Positions 18,221 through 27,614 are shown, counted from the first letter of the stretch. The stretch: 64,000 nt of DNA from Bog-473 sp963821755 (GCA_963821755.1 CAWGEX010000003.1:744001-808000), one strand, 5' to 3'. Translations and numbers: made by a program. The notes: generated by a model not told the origin, from the sequence alone.

Positions 18221-20137
18221 ATGGCTGCGCGCGGTCACGGCATGGGCGGCGGTCGAGCCAGCGGCGGGTGGGGTGGCATGCGGTCGCTCCGGCAAGACCG
18301 ATCTGTCCTGCAACACCGGGTGAAGAAGGGCACGGCCCGCCGCATGTTGACGTTCGCCGTTCCCTACCGCCGGATTCTGGCCGTGTTCCTGCCCGTCGTC
18401 GTGCTGGATGCCGCCATCGCCGCGATCAACCCACTCATCCTGCGGGCGTTGATCGACAACGGCATTGAGCTCAAAAACGAACGTCTGGTCGTCGGGCTGG
18501 CCGTCCTGGCCGGGAGCCTGGCCATTTTTGACGCTGGCCTAGCCCTGGTGGAACGGCGCATCTCCGCCGTCATCGGCGAGGGGCTCATCTTCGATATGCG
18601 GTCCAAAGTCTTTCGCCACATTCAACAGATGCCGCTGGCCTTCTTTACCCGTACGCAAACCGGTGCACTGGTCAGCCGGCTGAACAATGACGTGATCGGT
18701 GCCCAACAGGCGTTCACCGATCTCCTCTCCAACGTGGTCGGCAACCTGGTCACGGTGTTCATTGTGCTCGGGACCATGTTCTTCTTGAGCTGGCAGATCA
18801 CATTGGCCGCACTGGTCCTCCTCCCGGTGTTCCTCATCCCGGCCCGGTACGTGGGCCGACACATTGGATCCCTGACGATGGAGGGGTACAACCTCAACTC
18901 CGAAATGAACATGGTGATGCAAGAACGTTTCGGCGTCGGCGGGGCCATGCTGGTCAAGCTTCTGGGTCGACCTGAGGTCGAGGCGGCTTCGTTCGACGCC
19001 AAGGCCGGCCGCGTGCGCGACATCGGTATCGCTCAGGCCACGTATGCCCGAGTCTTCTTCGTCGCCCTGACTCTGACTGCTTCCTTGGCCACGGCTCTCG
19101 TCTACGGATTTGGCGGCGTGGCCGCCATCAAGGGCACCCTCGCCGTTGGGACGGTCGTGGCACTCACGCAGTACCTGACCCGGCTGTACGGACCGTTGAC
19201 CCAGCTCTCCAACCTCAACCTCGATGTGATGACGGCGCTGGTCTCATTCGAGCGTCTCTTCGAAGTGCTCGACATCGTCCCCATGCTGCAAGAGGATCCC
19301 GATGCGGTGGCCGTTCCCCGGGGTCCTGCGTCCATTGAGTTCGACCATGTCGACTTCACCTACCCAGGCGCTGGTGAGGTCTCGCTGGCCTCTCTCGAAT
19401 CGGTGGCCGTGCTCGAGTCTGGGCCTCGGAGTGAAGTGCTTCACGACATCTCCTTCCGGGTCACTCCGGGCCGGATGGTCGCTCTCGTTGGACCTTCGGG
19501 CGCCGGCAAGACGACCATCTCGTCCCTGGTCCCTCGCCTGTACGACGTCAGCGCCGGGTCCATCAAGCTCAATGGCATCGACCTTCGCCGGGCCACGATG
19601 GAGTCCATCCGCGATGTCGTGGGCGTCGTCACCCAAGATCCCCATCTCTTTCACGACACGCTGCGAGCCAATCTCATGTACGCCCGACACGATGCCACCG
19701 AGGCTGAGGTCATGGCCGCACTTGATCAAGCACAGATTGGCCACCTGGTGGCATCGCTCCCGGACGGACTCGACACCGTCATAGGCGAGAGGGGGTACCG
19801 GCTTTCTGGTGGCGAGAAACAGCGCGTGGCCCTGGCCCGTCTCATGCTCAAGGCTCCCGACATCGTGGTCCTCGACGAAGCGACCGCCCATCTGGATTCA
19901 GAATCCGAGGCGGCAGTCCAGCGGGCATTGCGCGAGACCTTGAGCGGACGCACGTCCCTCGTCATCGCTCATCGACTTTCCACCGTGCGCGAGGCCGATG
20001 AGCTTCTGGTCATCGACGATGGGCGCATCGTTGAGCGGGGCACCCACGCCAGCTTGCTGGCTGAGGACGGCCTCTACGCTGAGCTCTACCGAACCCAATT
20101 CGCCGACCAGGAGGACCCACAATCCCCTGCGGCATGA
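18221..20137 (+). CDS. ABC exporter with fused permease and ATPase
   Basis: About 638 residues: a six-helix type IV (exporter) membrane domain (about 50-340) followed by the ATPase. The ATPase has Walker A G-P-S-G-A-G-K-T-T, Q-loop V-T-Q-D-P-H-L-F, signature L-S-G-G-E-K-Q-R, Walker B I-V-V-L-D-E-A-T and switch I-A-H-R-L-S-T. It is a half-transporter that must dimerise. Substrate classes for such proteins are lipids, drugs or peptides; nothing here tells which. The start is uncertain: ATG 18221 or ATG 18278 both give a complete first helix. The nitronate monooxygenase gene follows after about 140 bases. Confidence 0.9.
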   Translation: MAARGHGMGGGRASGGWGGMRSLRQDRSVLQHRVKKGTARRMLTFAVPYRRILAVFLPVVVLDAAIAAINPLILRALIDNGIELKNERLVVGLAVLAGSLAIFDAGLALVERRISAVIGEGLIFDMRSKVFRHIQQMPLAFFTRTQTGALVSRLNNDVIGAQQAFTDLLSNVVGNLVTVFIVLGTMFFLSWQITLAALVLLPVFLIPARYVGRHIGSLTMEGYNLNSEMNMVMQERFGVGGAMLVKLLGRPEVEAASFDAKAGRVRDIGIAQATYARVFFVALTLTASLATALVYGFGGVAAIKGTLAVGTVVALTQYLTRLYGPLTQLSNLNLDVMTALVSFERLFEVLDIVPMLQEDPDAVAVPRGPASIEFDHVDFTYPGAGEVSLASLESVAVLESGPRSEVLHDISFRVTPGRMVALVGPSGAGKTTISSLVPRLYDVSAGSIKLNGIDLRRATMESIRDVVGVVTQDPHLFHDTLRANLMYARHDATEAEVMAALDQAQIGHLVASLPDGLDTVIGERGYRLSGGEKQRVALARLMLKAPDIVVLDEATAHLDSESEAAVQRALRETLSGRTSLVIAHRLSTVREADELLVIDDGRIVERGTHASLLAEDGLYAELYRTQFADQEDPQSPAA

Positions 20138-20277
20138 CGACCGCCGGTGCCCTGCCCCAGCAGCACCGTCCGCCTCCTTGATGGTGCGGGCATCGAGCGG
20201 GATGCGCCGGCGCAAACTACAATTGGTTCTACTTGGAGGGCGAAGCCCTTCAACGACACGACCCTGGGAGGTCCATC

Positions 20278-21387
20278 GTGCACAACGAGCTCTGCGAACG
20301 TCTCGGCATTGAGTTCCCGATCTTTGCCTTCACCCACTGCCGCGACGTGGCGGCTGCCGTGTCCAATACGGGTGGGATGGGCGTGCTCGGGGCCGTCGGC
20401 TTCAGCGCCGAAGAGCTCGAGGTGGAGCTGACCTGGCTCGATGAACACGTCGGCGACCGTCCGTACGGCGTCGACATCGTGATTCCCGGAAAGTATGAGG
20501 GGATGGGTGAACTCGACCCGGTCAAACTCGAAGCTGAGCTCCGGGCCATGATCCCCGACGAGCACCGGGTGTTCGTCAAGAAGATCCTGGCCGACCACGG
20601 AGTGCCTGAGCTCGAAGGCGGACCGAAACGCGAGCTGTTGGGCTGGACGGCCGCCACCGCGGCGCCGTTGGTCGAAGTGATCCTCAAGCACGACAAGGTC
20701 AAGCTGGTGGCCAATGCGCTGGGGACTCCGCCCGACGACGTGATAGCCAAGGTCCACGCCCAGGGCATGCTCATCGCTGCCTTGGCCGGGTCGGTCAAGC
20801 ATGCGCTGAACCACAAGGCGGCCGGCGTCGACATCGTCATCTGCCAGGGTTCGGAGGGCGGTGGACACACGGGGGATGTCGGATCGATCGTCCTGTGGCC
20901 CGAGGTGATCGACGCCGTGGCTCCCACTCCGGTGCTGGCCGCGGGAGGCGTGGGATCAGGCCGGCAGATGGCGGCAGCCATGGTCATGGGCGCCGCAGGC
21001 GTATGGACCGGTTCGCTCTGGCTCACGGTCGAGGAAGCGGCTGTGTCCCCGAAGCAGATGGAGAGCTACATCAAGGCGACGTCGCGCGACACGGTGCGCT
21101 CGCGTTCGTGGACGGGCAAGCCGTGCCGCATGCTCAAGAACGACTGGACCGAGGCGTGGGAACAGCCCGAGAACCCAAAGCCTCTGGGCATGCCCCTGCA
21201 AATGATGGTGGCCATAGAAGCGGTCAGTCGCGGTCATGCGTACCCCGAAGCGGCGGTCGATGTGAACTTCAACCCGGCCGGGCAAGTCATTGGCATGGCG
21301 ACGAGCGTGAGACGGACACGCGACGTGGTGATGGGCATGGTCGAGGACTACATCGAGGCGGTGGAGCGGGTACAGCTGGTCGAATAG
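20278..21387 (+). CDS. Nitronate monooxygenase family flavoprotein
   Basis: A 369-residue TIM-barrel FMN enzyme of the NMO/2-nitropropane dioxygenase family. It has 'GIEFPIFAFTHCRDVAAAVSNTGGMGVLGA' features at the N-terminus (listed here in part), 'VICQGSEGGGHTGDVGS' for the FMN-phosphate/His region, 'PVLAAGGVGSGRQMAAAMVMGAAGV' and W-T-G. The GTG start at 20278 has GGAGG at about 20266-20270. Family members oxidise alkyl nitronates or act as enoyl reductases. A nitroreductase-like gene follows 67 bases later on the same strand, which fits a small nitro-compound detoxification unit, though that is inference. Confidence 0.88.
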   Translation: MHNELCERLGIEFPIFAFTHCRDVAAAVSNTGGMGVLGAVGFSAEELEVELTWLDEHVGDRPYGVDIVIPGKYEGMGELDPVKLEAELRAMIPDEHRVFVKKILADHGVPELEGGPKRELLGWTAATAAPLVEVILKHDKVKLVANALGTPPDDVIAKVHAQGMLIAALAGSVKHALNHKAAGVDIVICQGSEGGGHTGDVGSIVLWPEVIDAVAPTPVLAAGGVGSGRQMAAAMVMGAAGVWTGSLWLTVEEAAVSPKQMESYIKATSRDTVRSRSWTGKPCRMLKNDWTEAWEQPENPKPLGMPLQMMVAIEAVSRGHAYPEAAVDVNFNPAGQVIGMATSVRRTRDVVMGMVEDYIEAVERVQLVE

Positions 21388-21454
21388 TCCGGCCCGGCGG
21401 ATCCCGCGTCAGCCATGGTGTGCTCGCGGGAAATCGGGGCGTAGTGTCCCTCCC

Positions 21455-22115
21455 ATGGAACTGCACGAAGCGCTGTACACCACCCGCGCCATGCGGCGGG
21501 TCAGGCCTGATCCGATCCCCCTCGAGGTCCAGGCGCGGATTCTCGACGCGGCCGTTCGGGCCCCCAGCGGGGGAAATCAGCAGGAATTGGCGGTTCCTGC
21601 TGCTGGACGACCAGGACAAGAAGGCGGCGCTCGCCCCGCTGTACCAACACGCCATGGCACAACTCTGGGAGTCGGTGTACAAGACCCAGCTCGATGCCGC
21701 CGCGGCCAATCCCGATGCCCCCGAGTCCAAGCAGTTCCTCCGGGTCCAGCGCTCGGCCCAATGGTTGGCCGACCACTTCGACGAAGTGCCGCTCTTTCTG
21801 TTCCCCTTCTCCCAATTCGACCCAAGTGGCGGCTCCATCTTCCCGGCCGTCTGGAGCGCCATGCTGGCCGCCCGGGCCGAAGGTATCGGGAGCTGCCTGA
21901 CGGCACTCTTGCAGTTCTTTCATCCGACCGAGACGCTCGAGATCCTCGGCGTGCCCGACGATCAGGGTTGGATCCTCACCGGCTGCGTCAGCTTTGGCTA
22001 CCCGACCGGGACGTGGGGCGTTGCGCCCCGTCAGCCGGCGGACCAGGTCTCATATCGGAACGCCTGGGGCCAAGACGTCGGTTTCACCGTGCCCGAGCCT
22101 CTCTGGTCCGCCTGA
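21455..22115 (+). CDS. Nitroreductase-family protein (one-base frameshift)
   Basis: The start (ATG 21455) reads M-E-L-H-E-A-L-Y-T-T-R-A-M-R-R-V-R-P and 'VRAPSGGNQQ', the FMN-binding N-terminus of nitroreductases. It then shifts frame and continues as N-W-R-F-L-L-L-D-D and on to 'AARAEGIGSCLTALLQFF' and 'GVPDDQGWILTGCVSFGYP'. Removing one G at 21583-21584 joins the two as G-N-Q-Q-N-W-R-F, giving about 219 residues, a normal length. The family reduces nitro groups, quinones or enones with FMN and NAD(P)H. The 3' end overlaps the convergent LysR gene by 32 bases. Confidence 0.82.
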
Positions 22116-23022
22116 CCGGGTTCGCCTGGACCGCCGGCTGGACTGATGTGTTCACCGTCGTCGCCATCGCCACGAAACGGTCCGCCGCCGGGGAGAGTGC
22201 GCCCTGACGATGAACGAGGGTCAGGGAGCGAACGATCGGCGGCTCCGGCCGGGCCACGACAGCACCAGATGCCCGCGCTGAAAGCGCCAGTGATTCGGGG
22301 ACCAGAGCAGCACCCGCGCCGGCCACCACCAGTGGCACAATGGCGTCTCGTTGTGCCGTGACCACCGCGACCTCGGGTGACCGATCGAGTGCCGCCAGGG
22401 CCTCCATCAAGAGACGGGACGTCGAGGTCCCAGCGGGGGCCACCACGAACGGGATGTCGCCCAGTTCGGGTAGGCCGACGGGGTCGCCATCGGCGTGCGG
22501 TGATCCCGGGGGGAGGATCAGGACGAGCTTCTGTTGACCCAGTCCGTGCGAGACGAGGGCGTCGGGAATGGCATGTTCTTCCGTCACGCCGAGCTCGGAC
22601 GAACCAGATATGACCATCTCGATGAGCTCGCTGGCGTCTTCGGGAGCCGCCAGATCGATGCGGATGCCGCCGAAGTGGCTGCGGAAGGTCCCCACCAGTG
22701 GGGCGAGAGGATCTGCCACCAGCGTCGGCAGGCTGGCCAGGGTGAGGTTGCCGGCAGTGAGTCCGACCACCGCGGCCACCGCGGCCTGCCCGGTTTCCAG
22801 ATCCCGCAGGACCTGTCGGGCCGGGCCGACGAGGGCCTCCCCGGCCGCGGTCAGGCGCACCGTTCGGCCGCGACGGGTGAACAGAGCGGCCCCCAGTTCC
22901 GACTCGAGCTCCCGGACGGCCAGCGAGAGGGCGGGTTGTGACACGTACACCGCCTGCGCCGCCGCCGTGAACCCGCCGTGCTCGGCCACGGCCAGGAAAT
23001 GGCGCAGCCGTCCCGATTCCAT
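22084..23022 (-). CDS. LysR-family transcriptional regulator
   Basis: A 312-residue LTTR. Residues 1-60 form the winged helix-turn-helix ('MESGRLRHFLAVAEHGGFT', A-A-Q-A-V-Y-V-S-Q-P-A-L-S-L-A-V-R-E-L-E). Residues ~90-295 form the periplasmic-binding-like effector domain. It is divergent from the MFS exporter at 23093, the common arrangement in which the LTTR controls both itself and the transporter. The effector cannot be predicted. Its ATG overlaps the candidate operator at 23021-23035, which suggests self-repression. Confidence 0.93.
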   Translation of the reverse strand: MESGRLRHFLAVAEHGGFTAAAQAVYVSQPALSLAVRELESELGAALFTRRGRTVRLTAAGEALVGPARQVLRDLETGQAAVAAVVGLTAGNLTLASLPTLVADPLAPLVGTFRSHFGGIRIDLAAPEDASELIEMVISGSSELGVTEEHAIPDALVSHGLGQQKLVLILPPGSPHADGDPVGLPELGDIPFVVAPAGTSTSRLLMEALAALDRSPEVAVVTAQRDAIVPLVVAGAGAALVPESLALSARASGAVVARPEPPIVRSLTLVHRQGALSPAADRFVAMATTVNTSVQPAVQANPVRRTREARAR

Positions 23023-23035
23023 AAGTAAACCTTAT
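23021..23035. promoter_or_regulatory. LysR-type operator candidate (T-N11-A palindrome)
   Basis: ATAAG-TAAAC-CTTAT is a perfect 5-bp inverted repeat with the LTTR T-N11-A core. It lies in the 70-base space between the divergent lysR and MFS starts and touches the lysR start codon. Confidence 0.55.
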
Positions 23036-23092
23036 CGTATTGAGGAGAAATCGGTATTTGCTATCTAGCTTACGGTCACTCAGGATGGCCTG

Positions 23093-24565
23093 GTGACGGT
23101 TGGTATCGAGGGTCCGACTCCGTGGAGGTGGGAGCGCCTGCTCGTTGAACCCCGACGCCCCCTGGCCGTCCGGGAAAGTCCGAACGCCCACTGGTGGGCC
23201 GTGGGTGCGGTATGCGTGGGCGCTCTGATGAGCCAGCTCGACGCCAGCATCGTGACCGTGGCCCTGCCCTCCCTCGAAGGGGCGTTCCACGCCAGCGTGG
23301 GAGCGGTCACCTGGGTGGGCCTCAGCTACCTGGTGGTACTGGTGGGGACCGTCACCGCGGTCGGCCGCTTTGCCGATATGCGGGGTCGGAAGTTGCTCTA
23401 TGTCTACGGCTTCGTGCTCTTCGTCCTGGCGTCGGTCCTGTGTGGTCTGGCTCCCAACCTGGCCACGCTCTGCGGGTTCCGGGCCCTCCAGGCGCTCGGG
23501 GCGGCCATGCTCCAGGCCAACAGTCTGGCCATCATCGTTCTCGTCGTCCCGGCCCGATCGCTCGGTCGGGCCATCGGCTTCCAAGGTGCCGCCCAGGCCA
23601 TCGGCTTGGCTCTTGGTCCGACGGTCGGGGGCCTTCTGGTGGCCGCCGGCGGGTGGCGCCTCATCTTCTTCGTCAACGTCCCCATCGGCATTGTCGGCGC
23701 ATTGGCCGCACTCCTGCTCGTGCCCCGCAGTCGTGAGCTCGCCCAGAAAGTGCCCTTTGACTATGCGGGTCTGGGCATCTTCTTCCCCGCCGTCGTGCTC
23801 CTCCTGGCGGCCATTTCCTTTGGTGCGGACCTGGGGTGGAGCTCGCCATTGATCATCGGACTCTTGTTGGCCGCCGTGGCGTTGGCCGGTTGGTTCATCC
23901 GTCACGAGCGGGCCGATAGCGACCCGATGATGGACCTGTCGTTGTTCGCCGAGCGGCGTTTTTCTTTCGGGATTTTGAGTGGTGTCGGTTCCTACCTGGT
24001 GATGTTCGGCGTCCTCTTGCTCATTCCCTTCTATGTCGAGCGTGGCTTGGGCGGCGGCGTGGCCCGATCCGGCGTGGAGCTGATGGCACTGCCCCTGATG
24101 TTCGGACTGGTGGCTCCACTGGCTGGCAAATTGACCGACCACTTCGGGGCGCGGCCGCTCACGGTAAGCGGCATGAGTCTGGTGTCATTGGGCCTCGTTG
24201 TGCTCGCCCTCCTGCGACCCGGCACGGCCGGAATGGTCGGCCTCTTGGCCTTGATCGGCGTCGGTCTGGGCCTCTTCACTTCACCGAACAATGCCGCCAT
24301 CATGGGATCCGTGCCCCCACGACAAGCCGGCATGGCTTCGGGCATCTTGAACATGAGTCGAGGCATGGGGACCGCATTGGGGCTGGCCGTAACCGGGCTG
24401 ATCTTTTCGGTGAGCGGTGGGGATACGGGCGGGAAGGCCGCCGCCGACCATGCCTTCTCGGTGACCGCCCTCGCCCTGGCTGGCGTGGCTATCGCGGCCG
24501 GCGTCGTCGCCGCCATGCGCCCCAATGGCCACCTGAGTGACGCCCGCCTGGCCGGAGTGGAGTGA
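23093..24565 (+). CDS. MFS drug exporter, DHA2 (EmrB/QacA-like) family
   Basis: A 490-residue, 14-helix major facilitator. It shows the DHA2 motif 'MSQLDASIVTVALPSLEG' in helix 1, the A-type loop G-R-F-A-D-M-R-G-R-K, 'RALQALGAAMLQANSLAI' and the motif C-like 'GLALGPTVGGLLVAAGGWR'. It should export drugs or metabolites by proton antiport at the cell membrane. The GTG start at 23093 leaves a ~35-residue cytoplasmic N-terminus. It is controlled most likely by the divergent LysR protein. Confidence 0.92.
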   Translation: MTVGIEGPTPWRWERLLVEPRRPLAVRESPNAHWWAVGAVCVGALMSQLDASIVTVALPSLEGAFHASVGAVTWVGLSYLVVLVGTVTAVGRFADMRGRKLLYVYGFVLFVLASVLCGLAPNLATLCGFRALQALGAAMLQANSLAIIVLVVPARSLGRAIGFQGAAQAIGLALGPTVGGLLVAAGGWRLIFFVNVPIGIVGALAALLLVPRSRELAQKVPFDYAGLGIFFPAVVLLLAAISFGADLGWSSPLIIGLLLAAVALAGWFIRHERADSDPMMDLSLFAERRFSFGILSGVGSYLVMFGVLLLIPFYVERGLGGGVARSGVELMALPLMFGLVAPLAGKLTDHFGARPLTVSGMSLVSLGLVVLALLRPGTAGMVGLLALIGVGLGLFTSPNNAAIMGSVPPRQAGMASGILNMSRGMGTALGLAVTGLIFSVSGGDTGGKAAADHAFSVTALALAGVAIAAGVVAAMRPNGHLSDARLAGVE

Positions 24566-24590
24566 AGTCAGGCGAGGCCCACCGGAAGTG

Positions 24591-25820
24591 TCAGACCCGG
24601 TCGAGCTCCAGCATCTTGATGGCGTTGCCGCGCAGCACCTTGTAGGCCACCTCGTCGGTGAGGCCGACGCACAGCTTCTCGATGTAGGCCTCGGAGTAGG
24701 GCCAGGTGGTGTCGGTGTGCGGGTAGTCGGTCTCGAAGCAGATGTTGTCCTCGCCCACCTCCTCGAGGGAACGCAAGCCGTGGCGGTCGGCGGTGAAACA
24801 ACCGTAGATACGGCCGTAGTACTGAGTCGACGGCGGCACCGGGATGCGGTCCTTGGCGTGCAGCCAGCTGTCGTGCTGCTCCCACACCGTGTCGGCCCGC
24901 TCTAGAACGTAGGGGATCCAGCCGATCTGCCCTTCCGAGTACGCCAGCTTCAACTTGGGGAACTTGAGCAGGTTGCCCGAGAACAGCCAGTCGGCAAGGG
25001 AGGCCATGGCATTGTTGAAGCCGAGGGTGCCGCCCACGGCGGGGTGGGAGTCGGGCGAGGCGATCGGGTTGGAGCTGCTGGACCCGACGTGCATGCACAC
25101 CGTCACGCCGTAGTCATTGCAGACCTCCCACAGCGGGTCCCAGTAGCCGGAGTTGATGCTGGGCAACCCCAGGCGGGTCGGGATCTCGGAGAAGGCGATG
25201 GCCCGCACGCCGCGCTCGGCATTGCGCTTGGTCTCCGCCGCGGCCAGCTCGACATCCCACAGCGGGATGATGCAGAGAGGGATGTTCACACCGCCCGATG
25301 GCGCACACCATTCCTCGACCATCCAATCGTTGTTGGCGATGACGCAAGCCAAGGCCAACTCCTTGTCCTTGGCCTCGTAGAAGGTCTGGCCGCAGAAGCG
25401 GGGGAAGGTCGGGAACGGCAACGAGCCATCCGTGTAATTGAGCGCCAGGTCCTTGACCCTTTCGTCCCGGTCCCAGCAGCCCTTGCGCATGGCGTCGTAG
25501 GTGATGGCCGTCATGGTCATCTGGGTGCGGTCGAAGACGATCTCCCCCTTGTCGTCGAGGGTGGTTGAAGCTCGGGGTATGGCCACGAACTTCTTGTGCA
25601 CATAGATCAATTCGTCGTCGTAGTACCAAGCGCTACCCCATTCGCCGTCGGGGTCCTCGCGCATGTCGTACTTGGCGCCGGAGAGGTGCTTGAAGCCCCC
25701 CCACTTCTTGTCCTCGACCTTGGGGCCCCGCTCCCGGTACTTCTGGGGCAACCAGGTCTGCCACACGTGACGCGGCTCGACAACATGGTCGTCAACGCTG
25801 ATGATCTTGGGCAGTGCCAT
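24591..25820 (-). CDS. Amidohydrolase-2 family metal-dependent hydrolase
   Basis: A 409-residue protein with the amidohydrolase-2 pattern: N-terminal I-S-V-D-D-H-V-V-E-P (D-x-H metal motif), a central V-C-M-H-V-G histidine, and the C-terminal 'ENICFETDYPHTDTTWP' with F-E-T-D-Y-P-H. Relatives include decarboxylases and hydrolases of aromatic or lactone substrates, and many long copies of this group occur in actinobacteria that degrade lipids and steroids. The exact substrate is unknown. It converges on the MFS gene with 25 bases between the stops and stands alone. Confidence 0.88.
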   Translation of the reverse strand: MALPKIISVDDHVVEPRHVWQTWLPQKYRERGPKVEDKKWGGFKHLSGAKYDMREDPDGEWGSAWYYDDELIYVHKKFVAIPRASTTLDDKGEIVFDRTQMTMTAITYDAMRKGCWDRDERVKDLALNYTDGSLPFPTFPRFCGQTFYEAKDKELALACVIANNDWMVEEWCAPSGGVNIPLCIIPLWDVELAAAETKRNAERGVRAIAFSEIPTRLGLPSINSGYWDPLWEVCNDYGVTVCMHVGSSSSNPIASPDSHPAVGGTLGFNNAMASLADWLFSGNLLKFPKLKLAYSEGQIGWIPYVLERADTVWEQHDSWLHAKDRIPVPPSTQYYGRIYGCFTADRHGLRSLEEVGEDNICFETDYPHTDTTWPYSEAYIEKLCVGLTDEVAYKVLRGNAIKMLELDRV

Positions 25821-26035
25821 GAGCCAAGAGTAGCTGAACCCTGACGCTGGCGTCAGGGAACGATCCGTGACATCGGGTCATGCCACATGGGGCCCCGAGA
25901 GCCATCGGCCGTGCCTCAGGGCGAGCACACGACGGACCGGGCGCGCGGCACCTCGTGTCCTCTCAACACCCGGCGCCGGGGCCGGCCCGAGGACCGTCAT
26001 CTCACAACAGACTGATTCCTGCAGATTGACCCCTC

Positions 26036-26881
26036 CTACGGAGTGGCGCAGGTCTGGGCGTAGGCACAGACGTTGAACGTCTGGCCGTCGGGCGCCAGCG
26101 CGGACGGGGTGGCCTCGTTGATCAGGCCTGGGGACAAGATGATCTGGGTCGGATTGCCCTGGGCGATGGTCAAGGACTGCCCGCCGGCCGTATACGTCGA
26201 GGTGGGACCGAATGACGTCGTGCCGGTGTTGGCCAGCACTGACTGCAGACCCTCGACGGTCGGGGCCTCCTGGATCCATTCGGCCGACGAATTGGACGAC
26301 TGGTAGCTGACGTTGGATGACCAGGTCCAATGGCCACTATCGACCACGGAGATCGTCCACTCGGTGGCGCCGACCTGGAAGATGTGGACGGTGACCGCCT
26401 CCCCTGGCGCGACTGTGCAGGTGGCATCTCCGGTGCATCCCGTCAACGGGGTCTCGGCATTCGGGAGGAGCTCGAACCAGGCGTAGTACTGCTGACCTAC
26501 GACCGGCAGCGAGGGCACCGATGATTCCGCTACGCCGGCTTGGATGAGGTCAGCCGAGTCGTACCCGCCGATCCCGGTCCACGTCGCAGCGAAGCCGGGA
26601 GGAAAGAGACCACTGGTCGGTACCGCGAACGTCGAGGTCACGGAGGTGATACCTCCGCCCGCCGGCGTGACGGCATAGCCCGACCAGTTTGTGCTGGTAG
26701 CCGTCCCGCCGTGCACCGGCAACACCTCGTGGGAGTTGGAACGAATGAGAACCCCGGCTCCATGCGGGGCCGACGGGTTCCGCTGGAATCGGGCACTGGC
26801 CGCACCAGCACTCCCGCTGCCCAACACCAGCGCTGAAATGGTGGCCAAGGTGGCGGCAAAGCCGGCAAGACGACGGGGCAT
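26036..26881 (-). CDS. Secreted glutamic peptidase, family G1 (eqolisin-like)
   Basis: 281 residues with a signal peptide (1-27, 'LAGFAATLATISALVLGSGSAG'). The G1 fold signs are S-T-N-W-S-G-Y-A-V at about 64, 'WTGIGGYDSADLIQAGV' with the catalytic glutamine (L-I-Q-A-G), Q-Y-Y-A-W-F-E-L-L-P, and 'SSAEWIQEAPTVEG' with the catalytic glutamate (A-E-W-I). G1 peptidases use a Glu/Gln pair and work at acid pH; they are best known from fungi, with a smaller bacterial branch. The protein should be secreted outside the cell. It stands alone on its strand, with a 296-base space to the next gene. Confidence 0.88.
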   Translation of the reverse strand: MPRRLAGFAATLATISALVLGSGSAGAASARFQRNPSAPHGAGVLIRSNSHEVLPVHGGTATSTNWSGYAVTPAGGGITSVTSTFAVPTSGLFPPGFAATWTGIGGYDSADLIQAGVAESSVPSLPVVGQQYYAWFELLPNAETPLTGCTGDATCTVAPGEAVTVHIFQVGATEWTISVVDSGHWTWSSNVSYQSSNSSAEWIQEAPTVEGLQSVLANTGTTSFGPTSTYTAGGQSLTIAQGNPTQIILSPGLINEATPSALAPDGQTFNVCAYAQTCATP

Positions 26882-27177
26882 GGGGCTCTCCTGACGGGTC
26901 GGAGCGAGGAGGGCCTTCGACCACCCCCCGCTTGGGTCTGATGGACGAGCGCGTCCATCGAGGAGAACTGCCCTCGATACGTGACCTTGCGGCGGCCACC
27001 ATGGTTTCCGCCAGCCATGACTGCTTCACACGAACACATCGGGGAGTCAGCAGATTGCCGGCATCGGAATATCTCCGCACGTCCATGTCGTCCCGTGGCG
27101 CCGACCTCGCTGTTCGGAGCTCTCTCCTGCGCGCCGCCGGTGGGCGGTCCGTGCCGGTGGCGTTTAGCCTCTGGAAG

Positions 27178-27558
27178 GTGTCAGAAAGCAGTCGCAGAGT
27201 CGATCTCGTCAGCTGGGACGGTCCCTGGGACGAGGACGATCCCGACGCCAACTTCAAATCGGATGTTGCCCTCTATGCGCACGTCGATCCGATGGAGACG
27301 ATCAGGAACCTGGCCGCCGCCATGGGCCTCCCCGAAGGCGCGGTGGCGCACTATGTGTTGGCCAAGTGGGCGTCGGCCGGGAGCGGCGGGCTGCTCGAAC
27401 TGGGACCGTCGATGGTGCATCGGCTCTGGGCCGTCGTCGCAGAAGCGGAGGAGGATGGAACCAGCGAGGCTCGGCTGGTGGCCTACGAGCAGCTCCGCCA
27501 GATGATCTCCTGGCTCCGATTGCCCCTCATCGAAGACGGCGCCGACTCTGGTTATTGA
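27178..27558 (+). CDS. DUF6027-like small protein
   Basis: About 126 residues: an acidic N-terminus (S-W-D-G-P-W-D-E-D-D-P-D-A), then 'MGLPEGAVAHYVLAKWASAGS', 'GLLELGPSMVHRLW' and a helical C-terminus ending near 'QLRQMISWLRLPL'. I recognise this as similar to a conserved actinobacterial family of unknown function (DUF6027 from memory, not searched). The open frame extends upstream to 26932, but that part has poor coding character, so I placed the start at GTG 27178. No ribosome site decides between this and nearby GTG codons. A regulator-like helical fold is possible but not shown. Confidence 0.55.
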   Translation: MSESSRRVDLVSWDGPWDEDDPDANFKSDVALYAHVDPMETIRNLAAAMGLPEGAVAHYVLAKWASAGSGGLLELGPSMVHRLWAVVAEAEEDGTSEARLVAYEQLRQMISWLRLPLIEDGADSGY

Positions 27559-27589
27559 GTCCCAGCCACTTCACGGACCGAGAGTGGCG

Positions 27590-27614
27590 TGGGATGGCGT
27601 GGGACAGTGTGGGA
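27590..27614 (+). promoter_or_regulatory. Three phased TGGGA repeats (MraZ-box-like)
   Basis: TGGGA occurs at 27590-27594, 27600-27604 and 27610-27614, each separated by exactly five bases. This matches the known architecture of MraZ operators (TGGGN repeats with 5-base spacers). No mraZ or division gene is in the window. The next gene starts 33 bases downstream. Confidence 0.5.

Noticed and set aside
22031..24142. Very long leftward open frame (about 700 codons)
   Set aside because: It is antisense to the MFS gene and overlaps LysR; the translation is His/Gln/Gly-rich with no family sequence, a usual by-product of high GC.
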